Part shown: positions 23,008 to 34,519 of the stretch, piece by piece
Numbering within the stretch: the stretch's first letter is position 1
Layout: each line of letters starts with the position of its first letter
DNA from: Raphanus sativus
Taxonomy: Eukaryota > Streptophyta > Magnoliopsida > Brassicales > Brassicaceae
Assembly: GCF_000801105.2 (NCBI RefSeq)
Contig: NC_079515.1
Location: 38,697,920-38,761,919 of the forward strand
Reading direction: 5' to 3'
DNA: 64,000 bases
The notes under the pieces: model-generated
The model's input: the letters and a program-made list of their open reading frames with translations, nothing else
Told to the model about the DNA's origin: nothing
Databases searched by the model: none
Position numbers and translations under genes: made by a program

Positions 23008-24341
23008 ATGTGTAAGATCCGACCCGGACCGGATCCAAAAGCGGCATTGGTCTCAGAGATTTGTTCCCTGTCGAGATCACCAATCTCTTGCATTCACATC
23101 AATGGCAACTCCGGTTCATGTTTCATCGACTGGTATCTCATTCTCGGTGTATGTTCTTTTTCATTTCTGCTTTGTTGCCACCTTTTATATATGTTCTATA
23201 TATTGGAAGAAGTTTTTAATTGTGTTCTATATTCAAATGAGCAACAAAAAAAGAAAAAAAAAGACAAAGAGAACTTTGGATTGATTATATGATTACACAG
23301 ATCCATGAAGATGCAGAGGTCAAGCTCATACGTAAACGATATCACAAACTAGGTCCGGTTTTATTTCAGCTTCGTTTTAGATTTCAATATGATTAGTCGT
23401 CAAGATTAGATATTAAAAAAAAAAAATATTTGTATGGCATATCCATAAGATAAATCGTTATTTATGTGTCAGCTATGAAGGTTCATCCTGATAAAAACAA
23501 TCATCCAAAAGCAGATATTGCTTTTAAGCTCATCCACGAGGTCAGCTATTTTTATCTTATTTATAAAAACATTTCCAGCGATTTAAACATGAATATATCT
23601 ATTTATCTCTTAGGAGAGACAACAATCTATCTAGACTATTATTATGATTTTTTTTTTTGTCACTGGACTATTATTATGATAAGCTATAAAATGTGTATGG
23701 ACATGAATCATGCGTTAGTAATAGCATCCGCGCATTATGTATCGATGAACTCATTCATTTTTCTATAACCCGGTTTGGTATGTTCCATTAAGTTTCTTTG
23801 AGATCTCTTGTTATTTCCGGTTTGAAGATTCAACTTTAGAACTTACTTTTTTTTCTCTAGAACTTACTTATGTTGTTGCCTTCGATGAATGTAGGCTTAT
23901 TTATGTCTTACAGACGAAACAGAGAGAAGATGCTTCAACACAGAGAGGAGAAAGAACGTATGTCTGAAATGCAGCCGACTCTCACACAAAACGAAAGAGA
24001 ACCGCACCGAGACTAAACAGAACCGGTTTTGTCAAACCCTTAGGGACATAAGGGACACATTCAGAGAAGAGAACAAGGTGATAAAGAGATGTCTAAAGAC
24101 CAACAGTGCAAGATTCATGGGGAGCCTAACAGAGGAAACCCCGGTTTTTGGTATACCTAACCCAAACCGGTTTAATATGGAGTTACCGGTTTTTAATCCG
24201 TCGGATTACAAGTTCTGTGGTTATCCACATGTAAGAAATCGGGTGTTGGACAATAACTTGTCGGATTGTAAGGTGTTCATGAGAAGCAGATCCACATGTG
24301 TTCACTCTTCACTGTGTATTAGGTCTCCTGATACTAGATGA
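23008..24341 (+). CDS. DnaJ-domain (J-protein) co-chaperone, AT3G06778-like
   Basis: Four exons encode 235 aa: 23008-23148, 23301-23352, 23473-23540, 23895-24341, GT-AG and in phase. The J domain starts at about D41 (DWYLILGIHEDAEVKLIRKR) with HPD at 69-71, followed by KNNHPKADIAFKLIHEAYLC. There is no Gly/Phe region, zinc finger or C-terminal client domain; the tail is Arg/Asn-rich with several Phe and Cys residues. J proteins stimulate Hsp70 ATPase; the partner here is unknown. The frame is open 65 codons upstream of 23008, but that part has a hydrophobic low-complexity character and is treated as 5' leader. Matches the DnaJ gene at this place in Arabidopsis. Confidence 0.87.
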
Positions 24342-24765
24342 TCTTGATTTAGTGTAGTCTCATTAGGTTCAATCTTTTACAGCTATGAGACTGTTGCCAC
24401 ATTTTGATTACAAACTTATATGAGCTGATGATGGTAAGTGAGAAAGGACGTTCAATCCCATAAGTCATACATCCCAATTAATAAAATCTATGGGTATACA
24501 TTTCTGGACATAAAATGAAGTGTAGAATGTTTTTATTGGAAAATCCGGTTTACTTTAGCCTTAAGTTCGATTTTTTTTTTCAACTATCCATGTTCTTAAT
24601 ACTATCATATTGTATCATTTATCATACTATCTCTAGTTTACATGTTTTGCAATCGGCATGAACATTGCAACTCCTATTAAGCTCTAATTCTGTAAATAGT
24701 TAGAGAAGAGGTGGAGAGAATTAGCTCTGAAGTAAAAGTTGACCAATTGTTTATGTTTGTAGTCA

Positions 24766-25908
24766 TCTATATTATTAAAACAGAAACATTACAATTTTTT
24801 CTAGGTGGATTTTAAAGTTGGACCTTATATAATTAATGCTATACTCCCTCCGTTCCTAAAAATAGGATTTTCTGGATTTTATTTTTGTTCCACAAAGAAA
24901 GATTTTCTATATTTTTAAGGTACTTTTGTATACTTTTGAGGTACTTTTATATACTTTTGAGGATCATTAATTATGAATATTTGAATTGATTAAATTTTAT
25001 TGGTTGATAGTTATTGGAAATTGTATAAAACATAAATAGTAAACTAAAGTTGGCAAATATTTATTGTAGTCTTAATAAACGTGAAAACTCTAGAAAATCT
25101 TACTTTCAGGAACGGAGGGAATATTAATCTACTTATTATTAAACAGACCTTTTTATAAATAATTAATATTGACCATTACCATAGTTTTTCACTTCTTACC
25201 TTATTATTATATCCACTAGCATGTTTCCTTATATTGCATATTACTATAAGCTAGATACATCCACTGGCATATTATACTATAAGATAGATTATTAATAATA
25301 CATCTACTAACATATAATACTATACGACAGATTACTAATAATACAATATATTATCTGTATTCATTAACTTGCATCTATCAATATTAACAATACTATGAAG
25401 ACGACTAAATCTATACTTTGAACCTATAAACCATGATATACTAATTTATAACAAAAATGATATTACTGTTACAAATTAGTTTTTATAAAAATTATTTATA
25501 ACAGCAATTTGTTATATAATATAAATTTAATCAAGATCTAAATCTTTTTTTTCCTCTTCAGAAAAAAAGAAACCTACGAGTATATACCATTAAGTTAGCC
25601 AAAAATCTTCCGAATAAATAGTAATTTTCACCAACCCAAAAAAATGAATTAAAAATATAACAAAAGATATTATGTTTGAAATTTAGTTCACTGGGTCGGG
25701 TATAAATCTGTTCATTTCAAATATGAGTTCTTCGAGTTCTAAACATTTGGATTTAAGTAGGTATTTGATTTTTTTGTTCGGGTCGATTTTTTTTGGTTCC
25801 GGATCATTCTAACTTTTTTATATTATAAATCTTAAATAATATACCACATGTATATAAAATATGTCAATCAAAAGATAAATCCGCGCAGGCGCGCGGGTCA
25901 TGATCTAG
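24766..25908 (+). mobile_element. Non-autonomous Helitron
   Basis: Starts TCTATATTATTAAAACAGAA, the classical plant Helitron 5' end, directly after A. Ends with a hairpin-forming CCGCGCAGGCGCGCGGG followed by TCATGATCTAG, directly before T. Insertion between A and T and the CTAG end are diagnostic. 1143 bp, no coding capacity, with a Stowaway element inside (24844-25121). Confidence 0.85.
24844..25121. mobile_element. Stowaway MITE nested in the Helitron
   Basis: Termini CTCCCTCCGTTCC and, in inverse, TTCCCTCCGTTCC with about 38 bp of inverted similarity (continuing TAAAAATAGGATTTTCT against TGAAAGTAAGATTTTCT). Bounded by TA on both sides. 278 bp, the size and termini of Tc1/mariner-derived Stowaway elements. 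Confidence 0.85.
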
Positions 25909-28224
25909 TGTCAAGTAAAAATGAACAGTTTGTCAGATCGAATAAAATTACATTTCTTTCGAACATTTCATAGTCCAAACTACTTTGTCCATCTCAGCAT
26001 GATCTAAAACCGAGAGGATTCTGTGGCATCTTCGGATTCCAAACTATTCAGCATGCACTCGGCCTTTATGAATCTAGTTCAATATACCTCACGAAAATAG
26101 AGGTAACGTGATGGGCTTAAATGAAGCCTATTTAGCCTAAAATTAAGGCTTGTAATGTTGAGGTTCATTATAGACCTAAATGTGATGTTTTCTTAGTTTT
26201 TTTTTTGTTTGTCTTGTTGGGCTAAATGATTGTAGAATTTTTTTTTTTGGTTGATGAATGCAGAAATGATTTTCTTATGTTTAAAATTGACCCAAAAGAA
26301 GAATGTTACATGAGTGCATGTGAGCCGTTTCTTACATTAGCTAGCTAAGTCTACACTGCTATTAGCAAATTTTATAATCTTTAGGAATTGGATACCAATG
26401 CTGACATCTACGTAAACCAAGCATAGTTCACGAATCTAGGTGGTTATATCTTGTTTATACTAAATTTTACAATGAAAATTAGAATGATATTAAAAAATTT
26501 AAACAATGACTTTGATTTAAACAAACATAAATTCAGGTTTGCAAACATAACCGAAAACACAAAGTGCCAGGCTGGCTAATTAACGTATGATTGGGGGTAG
26601 GGCCCGTTCCATTTGCCTCCGCCCTGTCACTCCACATGCTTCCACCGTCTCCTTCTCATTCCCACATTTAGTGCTTTCTTTCAATGTCAAAAACCATTTC
26701 TTGAAAGTTATTTTTTCGAGTCAGAATGTTTCATTTTATAAGATTTTGTACAACATGATCGGTTTTTATTTATTAACTAGTTTACGTTAAATTATAGCAG
26801 TTTGTTTAATTTAGTACTTTTATTGAAAGTTTGTTAATATTTTTATACTAAAATATTCGAGTTCCAAGCTTTAATTTTTTATTAAATATTTTTGCAGATT
26901 AATGGAAGACATTTACATAAAACCTTCAATATGGTCCAAATAAAATATAGTGTGGATAAATTTTATAAAGCGATTCAAAGTAGTGTAATTAGACATGAAT
27001 TTTGTAAGGTTGATAACATTATGAATTGTATAATTGTCTATATAAAATTATTTATAATTATAATATCCTACAAATGAGTTTATAAAAATAAGTTTATGTT
27101 AAATTGTTGGGTAAAAATTATATAATACTTCTTTTTGTTTCAAAATAATTAGGTTTTAAGATTACAGATTTACGAATATACTCTATTAAAATAGGAACAT
27201 TATTATATCTAACTATTTATTTTATTTATTTAAAGAATTATTTTATCATATTAAACTAAGGCTGAACACAAATATAATTAAAAAAAACTCAAATAAAAAA
27301 AAACTGATGCCAAAAAAAAAAAATTAAAATTTTCAAAAATAAATAGAACAAAAGATATACCCGAATCAGAATCTAGTATAGATTAAAAGTATAGATTCGC
27401 TTAGTAGTGTGTCATCTTGGTAAATGGGCAAGCATATTTATTTGTAAACAAATCTTCTTTTTTGTCAACATTTGTAAACATATCTAAAACAGATTGATTC
27501 ACGTACATATCTTTTGAGTAGTATTAACTGTAATGTATGCACGGTGGTAATTCTTGAAACTTAAAAGAGATAAAACAGTGATGCTGACTGTATATAAAAA
27601 TTATTTAGAAAAATCTTGTGAATCATAAATATCTTAAAATGCTAGAATTCAAGAAAACAAATAATAATAATTGAGAGGAACACAAGAAAACAAAACAAAA
27701 AATAAGGGACACATGCATTGTCTAAAACAAAAATACAATTCTGTTGAATAGACACAGCTTAAAAACAGCCATTGGTGGGAAGATTTGTCGGCGATAATAC
27801 GCTACCAGATCCCTTAATCAACTTGATTCCAAACCGATATTATTTGCTAAAAATAGTGTTTTAACATTTATTATTATTATACGTTCAATGATTACATTTT
27901 GTTTTTCTCTTACTCTGTCTTTCCTAACATAATATTTTTATTCCCCCACTGTCAATTTTCTTCCAATATTATTCTCATATTTTCCTTTTAAAATTCAATC
28001 TATTATGCTCATATAAGGCTGTCATTTCGGCGTCAATCTTCTTCCTTACCTTATATTTTTTCCATTTATAATAAATTAAATTTCTCTGTATTAAAAAACT
28101 TCTCTGTGTGTATTAAAAAGCTTCTTCTTCTCCTTCTCTCTTTCTCTGTGTTTGGTTACACTTGGCACGTAAGGTTCTTGCCTTTATAGCTTTTCGTCAT
28201 CCGACAGCTTCATTACAAATAAAG

Positions 28225-30369
28225 ATGTCAGTAAGTGCGTTCTCTCTTAGTTACATATGTGTCCCTTTCTCCTCGATATTAGAGCTCATTTCAACCAAAA
28301 CTCGAAACTCTCTGTTTTCCTCTGTTTCAATACAGTTTCTTTGGTTTCTTGCTTTTGTCGCAGGGTGCATTAATCTTGGTGTTGGCGTTAACCAGCCTGA
28401 TTACGGTTTACGCGAAGACTCACGGCGCCGGGAGAATATGCGACGAACTTGGCCGGCGATCATTGAGTACGAGACCGCACAGCGTCTCAATCGCAGAGTT
28501 TGGAGCTGTTGGAGACGGCAAAACGCTCAACACTCTCGCGTTTCAAAACGCAGTTTTCTATCTAATGTCGTTCGCAGACAAAGGTGGGGCCCAGCTCTAC
28601 GTCCCTCCCGGTAAATGGCTCACCGGAAGTTTCAGCCTCACCAGCCATCTCACTCTCTTTCTCGAAAACGGCGCCGTTATAGTTGCCTCTCAGGTAACTC
28701 CTCCGCATTATAATCCTTCTCATTTTGATGATTTTTTAAAATTTTACTTTATTTTTGGTGTGTGTTTGTAACCACAAAAAGGATCCATCGCATTGGGAAG
28801 TTGTTGAACCGTTACCATCATATGGACGAGGGATTGATTTGCCTGGGAAGCGATACAAGAGTTTGATAAGCGGTCATATGCTACATGATGTTATTATAAC
28901 AGGTTAATTAACAACAATGCTTTGTGTATACGTCCTTTTGATCTCATTAATGTTAGTTTACTCACTTTATGGTTACTCCTTTTTAGGTGATAATGGTACT
29001 ATCGATGGCCAAGGCTTGGTTTGGTGGGATCGGTTTAATTCTCATTCCTTAAAGTACAACCGTCCTCACCTTGTCGAGTTTATTTCGTCCCAAGATGTAA
29101 CTATCTCGAATGTCACGTTTCTGAACGCACCGTGTTATACAGTCCATGCAATATACTCTAGGTAAGAGTTAGTTCAAGCCTAAACCACTTTGTAACGCTC
29201 TTGACTCTAACCATTGTCGTTTATGCAGCCATGTATATATTCATAAGATATTGGCTCATTCTTCTCCTGGATCTCCTTATACAATCGGCATTGTACCAGG
29301 TTCGTTGTCTCTGCTTTTAGTCTATCAAACAAAAGAAGAAGAGATTGAACCAAGTCTCTTACATATTAGTATCAATCCTTAAATTTTCGATATAAATCTC
29401 AACATATCCCTTCGAGATGATGGTAGTTTTTTTTTGCTGTTAACAACTTTATATTATCTTTATTTTAGGATTAATAAACTCTCTATACTATGTTAGTGTT
29501 GGCCTTTACAATTTATGTGGGATCTCAACAAAAGAAATTCGATCTGAAGTCTCAACACGTCCACTCGAGATGATGACATTTTTTATCGTTCTATCTTGGA
29601 CCTTAAAAAGTTTTAGGATCCATAATAAACACTCTGCTATGTTAAGTTTCATATGTATTAGTGTTGGCGTTTAAAATTTATGTATGTGAATTAATAATGG
29701 ACTCCTTGTTGTTAATTTTATGCAGATTCTTCTGATAATGTATGCATCCAAGACTCTACAATCAACATGGGGTACGACGCGATCTCACTCAAAAGCGGTT
29801 GGGATGAATATGGAATCTCCTACGCTCGTCCCACTAAAAACGTTCATATAAGAAACGTTAACCTTCAAGCAGCTTCCGGTTCATCTATCTCCTTTGGCAG
29901 TGAAATGTCAGGTGGAATATCTCACATTATGGTCGATAACGCCTTTATGCATAACTCATTAACCGGCATTGCCTTTAGAACCACAAAAGGAAGAGGCGGT
30001 TACATCAGAGAGATCGATGTTTCGAATATCGATATGTCGAGGATCGGTACTGCTATTGTGGCTAACGGCAGCTTCGGTTCTCATCCGGATGATAAGTTTG
30101 ACGCGAATGCTCTTCCCTCAGTGAATAGCATTAGATTAAGCAACGTCTCTGGAGTGAATATCGGTGTTGCGGGGGAGTTGTTTGGTATTAAAGAGGCTCC
30201 GTTTAGTGCAGTGGTCTTATACAATGTTTCTTTGTCGATGAGCTCTGGTTCTTCTTCTGGTGTTTTTTGGAGTTGCTCCTATGTTTGCGGATCTTCTAAG
30301 CTCGTGACACCTGAACCGTGTCCTGAGCTTATGAGAGCTGATAATGGTTATGGTAGAGCTACATTCTAA
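28225..30369 (+). CDS. Pectin-lyase-fold glycoside hydrolase family 28-like protein (AT3G06770-like)
   Basis: Six exons encode 448 aa: 28225-28230, 28364-28693, 28782-28902, 28987-29161, 29229-29299, 29726-30369. The first coding exon is only ATGTCA. The second continues with a signal peptide (GALILVLALTSLITVYA), then the GH28-like start (SIAEFGAVGDGKTLNTLAFQ). Right-handed beta-helix features follow: DNGTIDGQGLVWWDRF, VTISNVTFLNAP, DSSDNVCIQDSTINMGYDAI. The GHG and RIK motifs of polygalacturonases are not seen, so this belongs to the variant plant clade whose activity is unclear. Probably secreted to the cell wall. The alternative without the 6-nt exon would need a non-ATG start. Confidence 0.88.
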
Positions 30370-30845
30370 AACTCTGCAAGGGGGATTCTTTCTAGGACTC
30401 AATTCATATTGGTGAAGTTAGAAAAAAGGTCAGATTCTTTTTCACCCCCAAATAAACCACATCACATTGGTCTGACCTCAGACCATGCATGTTCCTTTCA
30501 TCAGTTCGGTTTTTTTTTTTTGAAGTTGTTTTGCATATTGTGAGATGACGAAGTCTGTACAGTTTCATTTTTTCTTTTCATACAATGTGTAATCAAAGAA
30601 ATTTTGTTTTTTTTTCAATTTCAATGTTTTCTCGTCTTTTTCTCAAAACGATTTTTTTAATTAGAATTTATGAACGTGTCAACGAAAAGAAAGTAGTGTA
30701 CTTTGTTTCCGTTTATGCACACAACCAAGGTTCCAAGGTACAATGACTAGTAAGATATGGATTAAACTCTGCTTCACCTTATCTTGCAAGCTTTTCTCCA
30801 TCTTACATTGAGAGTTGAGACCACTCTTTAACAATTTCGACCGCT
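30370..30845. other. Convergent 3' region of the GH28-like and Di19 genes
   Basis: 476 bp between converging stop codons. Poly-T tracts near 30511 and 30609. No gene seen. Confidence 0.6.
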
Positions 30846-32351
30846 CTAGTAATCATCTCCAAGCATGGTTGACAAGAGTAAACCTCGCACAAACCCGCTT
30901 TTCTTCGCCTTCTCTTGATCTTCGCTTGAAAGTGGAGCTTCTTGAATGTCTCTACAACAAAACAAAAGCCAAGAGACCAAGTGAGGAAGAAGCTCTCTAT
31001 TGTTTGTTTTTCTTGGAACCGTATTATTATACCTTTTGAGAGTTTCCTTATGGGAGAGTTTTGTAGCTGAGGTTCCTTCTACAACAGGTGCAGCAGATTT
31101 GCTTGGAGGTGAGTTAAACATAAAGGATGACAGCAGCGGATCAGAATCTATATTGGTTGAAGAAGTGAAACTTGAAGAAGATCCACCAAGAAGTGACTGT
31201 AAGTTTGCTTCTCGGAGTTCTTTCTTCAAGGCGAGATAAGCTGAGCTGTATCCTCCTTTTCTCAGCCTTCTCCTTCTCTGCACGTAGAATCTCACATCAA
31301 GGAATAACACATATTCAACCACAGAACTAAGCTATAGACAGAACAAAGCATTAGATACTTGTAATAAGAAAAGATCAAGACATGAAAAGTTGAGAAAGGA
31401 TATCTTGAAAAAGTTTGCATGTTGCGTAGTGATATGGCCAACGATATCCAATCCCACCCTCTTTGTGCATACAGGACATACCTGAGAGATGACAAAAGAT
31501 CATATTGTTTCAACGCCACGTCTAAGAGAAAACAGATAAGGATCATGAAAGATCACTGATAACTTATTACCAGCTAATGTTGCAAGATTGGGTTCATAAG
31601 GATGCTAAATGGGCTCTGATAAGAAGAAACAAGAGGTATACAGAGCATTTCATCATCACTAAGAACAGAACATAAAGCTTAATAACATTTTCAATTTCAA
31701 GCATTAAGATTCGAACTTTCTAAAAAAGGAAACCATATTTTTGTAACAATCTGACCAAAAGCTAAAGCTAAGACACGACCAAACCAAAGAATCAGACAAA
31801 TCCTATCTCAAAAGACACAACATTTAAAGAAGGGTAGGCAGAGCAGTTCATCACAAGAAGCAGAACATGGAACCAATAATTTCAATTTCAAGCAAAGCTT
31901 CGAACTTTCTAAAAGAGGAAACCATGTTTTGTAACAATCTGAACAAAGCTAAACCTAAGACCAGAACGAACCAAAGAAGATTCAGACAAGTCCTGTCTCA
32001 AAAGATCGTAATGTTTTTCAAAAAAGGGGTGCGATGATCCTTAATTACCCCGTTCTTGACCTCAACAGGATGCTCTTCATCATTGTGACAACAGAGCCCA
32101 ACAATGTCAAAAACTTCTGCGCAAAAAGGGCATATAAACTCCGACTTCAAATCGTCTTCTCCTTCAAGATCCTCGTACCCTCCACCTATATACAAATCTG
32201 TCCCCCAGAATTTTAACGGACCAATCTCATGATGAAGCCTGAGAATAAAGAAGAAGCGCGAACCTGAACCTGATCGCGATTGACACCGTCGCGAAGATGA
32301 AGAAGAAGATGGGAAAACGGAAGGACAATTAATCCATGAATTGGAATCCAT
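30846..32351 (-). CDS. Di19 drought-induced zinc-finger protein (AT3G06760-like)
   Basis: Five exons encode 221 aa: 32270-32351, 32049-32197, 31404-31481, 31033-31283, 30846-30951. Introns 1, 2 and 4 are GT-AG; intron 3 is U12 AT-AC (31284-31403). Two C2H2-type fingers of the Di19 type are visible: C50, C53, H65, H70 (CPFCAEVFDIVGLCCHNDEEH) followed by a VEVKNG linker, and C79, C82, H93, H98 (CPVCTKRVGLDIVGHITTQH). A basic stretch VQRRRRLRKGG follows, then the C-terminal Di19 region ending EKAKKSGFVRGLLLSTMLGD. Members are nuclear and act in drought, salt and ABA responses. The 5' leader has long GA runs. Gene intact. Confidence 0.92.
31284..31403 (-). other. U12-type AT-AC intron in the Di19 gene
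   Basis: Read on the minus strand the intron starts ATATCCTTTC, the U12 donor consensus. It contains TTCCTTGAT close to the 3' end, matching the branch-site consensus TTCCTTRAY, and ends TTCTAC about 12 nt later. Splicing at AC gives FFK|VQRRRR, identical to the Arabidopsis junction as I recall it. No GT donor exists that keeps the zinc finger intact. An AG six bases downstream would also keep frame but drop two residues. Confidence 0.88.
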
Positions 32352-32435
32352 TTCCTCTGATTGTAACGGAGAAGAATTGAGATGAAAAAGGAGAAAACTT
32401 TGAACGTGATCAACGAAACCCTAGAAGAACGGAAG

Positions 32436-32438
<3 letters not shown>

Positions 32439-32473
<35 letters not shown>

Positions 32474-32496
32474 GGAAGAACAATGGAAGGAGATGG

Positions 32497-32531
<35 letters not shown>
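32439..32531. repeat. GA microsatellite in the Di19 5' leader
   Basis: Two GA runs (about 32439-32470 and 32500-32529) separated by a GGGGAAGAACAATGGAAGG spacer. On the gene strand they read CT repeats, typical of plant 5' leaders. Apparent Arg/Glu or Ser/Leu frames here are artefacts. Confidence 0.85.
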
Positions 32532-32533
<2 letters not shown>

Positions 32534-32667
32534 AGCGAGACTTATCACCGAACTTCAAGTTCGCAAGGACACGAGTTTACAAAAAAAAAAAGTCAAGATA
32601 ATACTGTTAATCCTGTTTTTGGTTTCGAATGGATTGGACCGAACATAAGAAAGGTGTTTCGCTGCTT

Positions 32668-32681
32668 CACACGTGTGGCGA
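32668..32681. promoter_or_regulatory. G-box/ABRE at the transposon junction, Di19 promoter
   Basis: CACACGTGTGGCGA contains a perfect palindromic CACGTG (32670-32675) in ABRE context, about 320 bp upstream of the Di19 start codon. Its CGTGTGGCGA part is the 10-bp target site duplicated by the adjacent element and recurs at 33930-33939 without the upstream CACA. ABRE-type G-boxes bind ABA-responsive bZIPs; activity here is inferred. Confidence 0.55.
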
Positions 32682-33929
32682 GGAAAAAGCGCCTATTTCA
32701 ACATGAACTTTACGCGTCGTGCTTATTCCTTCACGAACTTTGTAGCAGTGCGTATTCCACACTGAACTAAACAAAATTTTTTAAATACTATATGAACTTT
32801 ATGCGTCGTGTCTATTCTTTCACGAACTTTATAGTAGTGTGTATTTCACATTGAACTAAACAAAAATAAAAAAAATACTGTATAGACTCTCAAAATATTG
32901 CTTATTTCAATATTGAACGTTAAATGTGTTAGTCATCCGTTAATTTATCAAAACGTCATTTTGAATAAATTTTGTGAAATTAAAAATCAAAATAAAATAT
33001 AGACTCTTAAAATTGTGCTTATATATATTGACTGTCAAATGTAATAGTCATCCTTTAATTTACCAAAAATCTCTCAAAATTGTACTTATATATTGACTGT
33101 CAAAGGTGTTAGTCATGTTTTAATTTATCAAAAGATTTTATTTTGGATAAATTCTATGAAATTATCCATCAATTTGTAATTTTTTATTTTTTTATAAAAT
33201 CTATCAAAAATGACGTTATTTTGATAAATTAACGTATGACTAACACTTTTGATTTCTTAAACAGAAAAATACTAACACTTTTGACGGTTAATGTACATAT
33301 ATATATGACTACACCTTTGATTTGCTGACAAAAAAAAGACGAACACCTTTGACGCTCAAAATCGTGATTATATATATACACCGTCAAAGATGTTAGTCTT
33401 TCTTTGTCAGTAAGTGAAAGGTGTTAGTCAAGTCATACATTAATTTATTAAAACAACGTCATTTTGGATAATTTTTTTGTAAAATTAAAAAATTAAAAAA
33501 CGATGGACAATTTCATAGAATTTATCCAAAATAGTCTTTTGATAAAATCAATGATGACTATTACTTTTGACAGTCAATATATATAAGCACAATTTTTAGA
33601 GTGTATTTATTTTTAATTTTTAATTTTTAATTTCACAAATTGATACAAAATGACGTTGTTTTGATACATTAACGGATGACTAACACATTTAACACTCAAT
33701 ATTGAAATAAGCACGATTTTGAGAGTCTATGTAGTATTTTTTGATTTTGGTTTTGTTCAATGTGAAATACGCACTACTATAAAGTTCGTGAAGGAATAGA
33801 CACGACGCATAAAGTTCATATAGTATTTAAAAAAATTTGTTTAGTTCAGTGTGGAATACGCACTACTACAAAGTTCGTGAAGGAATAGGCACGACGCGTA
33901 AAGTTCATATTGAAATAGGCACTTTTTCC
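32682..33929. mobile_element. Mutator-like element folding into a long hairpin
   Basis: Ends GGAAAAAGCGCCTATTTCAA and, inverted, GGAAAAAGTGCCTATTTCAA. The two arms mirror each other over most of the element: CACGAACTTTGTAGCAGTGCG against CGCACTACTACAAAGTTCGTG, and further in AACGTCATTTTGAATAAA against its inverse. A perfect 10-bp duplication CGTGTGGCGA flanks it (32672-32681, 33930-33939), as expected for Mutator-like elements. 1248 bp, no protein. A transcript would form a hairpin of roughly 600 bp per arm. Confidence 0.82.
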
Positions 33930-34041
33930 CGTGTGGCGACGGTCAACCACTAAAGAGACTGCCACATTTATAATTTTTTTTTTTGACTACATTTTTTTAA
34001 CTATCACATTTATAACTTTTATCAAGGTTTAAAAAGTTTAA

Positions 34042-34510
34042 GGGGAATTTTCAAAAATACCACTTTCAAGGTACCATTATTCATCTTTACCACCACTAAA
34101 GATATATTTTCAAAAATACCTTATTTATTAAAATGTTAAAGACTCTTATATCTTTGTTTTTATATGCTTTTCAAAATTCTAATCTCAAATTCTAAATCCT
34201 AAACCTCCAATTCTAAACCCTAAACCCAAAATTTCAACTCTAAACCCTAAACCCTAAACTATATACCCTAAATTCAATATCCTAAACCCTAAACCCTAAA
34301 GTCTAAACTATAAATCCCAAAATCCTCAACTCTAAACCCTAAATCCTCAACTCTAAACCCTAAACTATACACCTTAAACCCTAAAATATCAAATCTAAAC
34401 CCTAAATCCTAAACCTTCAGATCTAAACTCTTCATTAAAAGTAGTGGTAAAAGTGGTTAGTGTAAACATGAAAAGTGGTACTATGAAAATGGTATTTTTG
34501 GCAATTTCTC
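34042..34510. mobile_element. Mutator-like MITE filled with telomere-like repeats
   Basis: Inverted ends GGGGAATTTTC..AAAAATACCA and (complement) GAGAAATTGCCAAAAATACC, with further inverted similarity (TAGTACCACTTTTCATG). A perfect 9-bp duplication AAAGTTTAA flanks it (34033-34041, 34511-34519). The interior from about 34185 to 34430 is a degenerate array of CCCTAAA/CCCTAAAC units, the plant telomere sequence interrupted by CTCAA and TATAC variants. 469 bp, non-coding. Confidence 0.8.
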
Positions 34511-34519
34511 AAAGTTTAA

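Larger units (their letters stand above)
24342..28224. other. 3.9-kb gene-free stretch
   Basis: Contains the Helitron 24766-25908 with its nested MITE. The rest (26000-28150) is AT-rich. A degenerate ACCCGAATCAGAATCTAG|T near 27360-27378 may be an old Helitron 3' end. Small open frames near 26587 and 26892 have no support. A CT-rich leader of the next gene begins at about 28100. Confidence 0.55.

Noticed and set aside
26587..27077. Two small plus-strand genes
   Set aside because: Short, AT-rich, no homology recognised, no splice or promoter support.
32382..32770. Arg/Glu-rich frames over GA repeats
   Set aside because: They arise from the GA microsatellite in the Di19 5' leader.
34185..34430. 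Telomere or chromosome end
   Set aside because: The CCCTAAA array is short, degenerate and enclosed by inverted repeats with a 9-bp target duplication, so it is a transposon interior, not a telomere.
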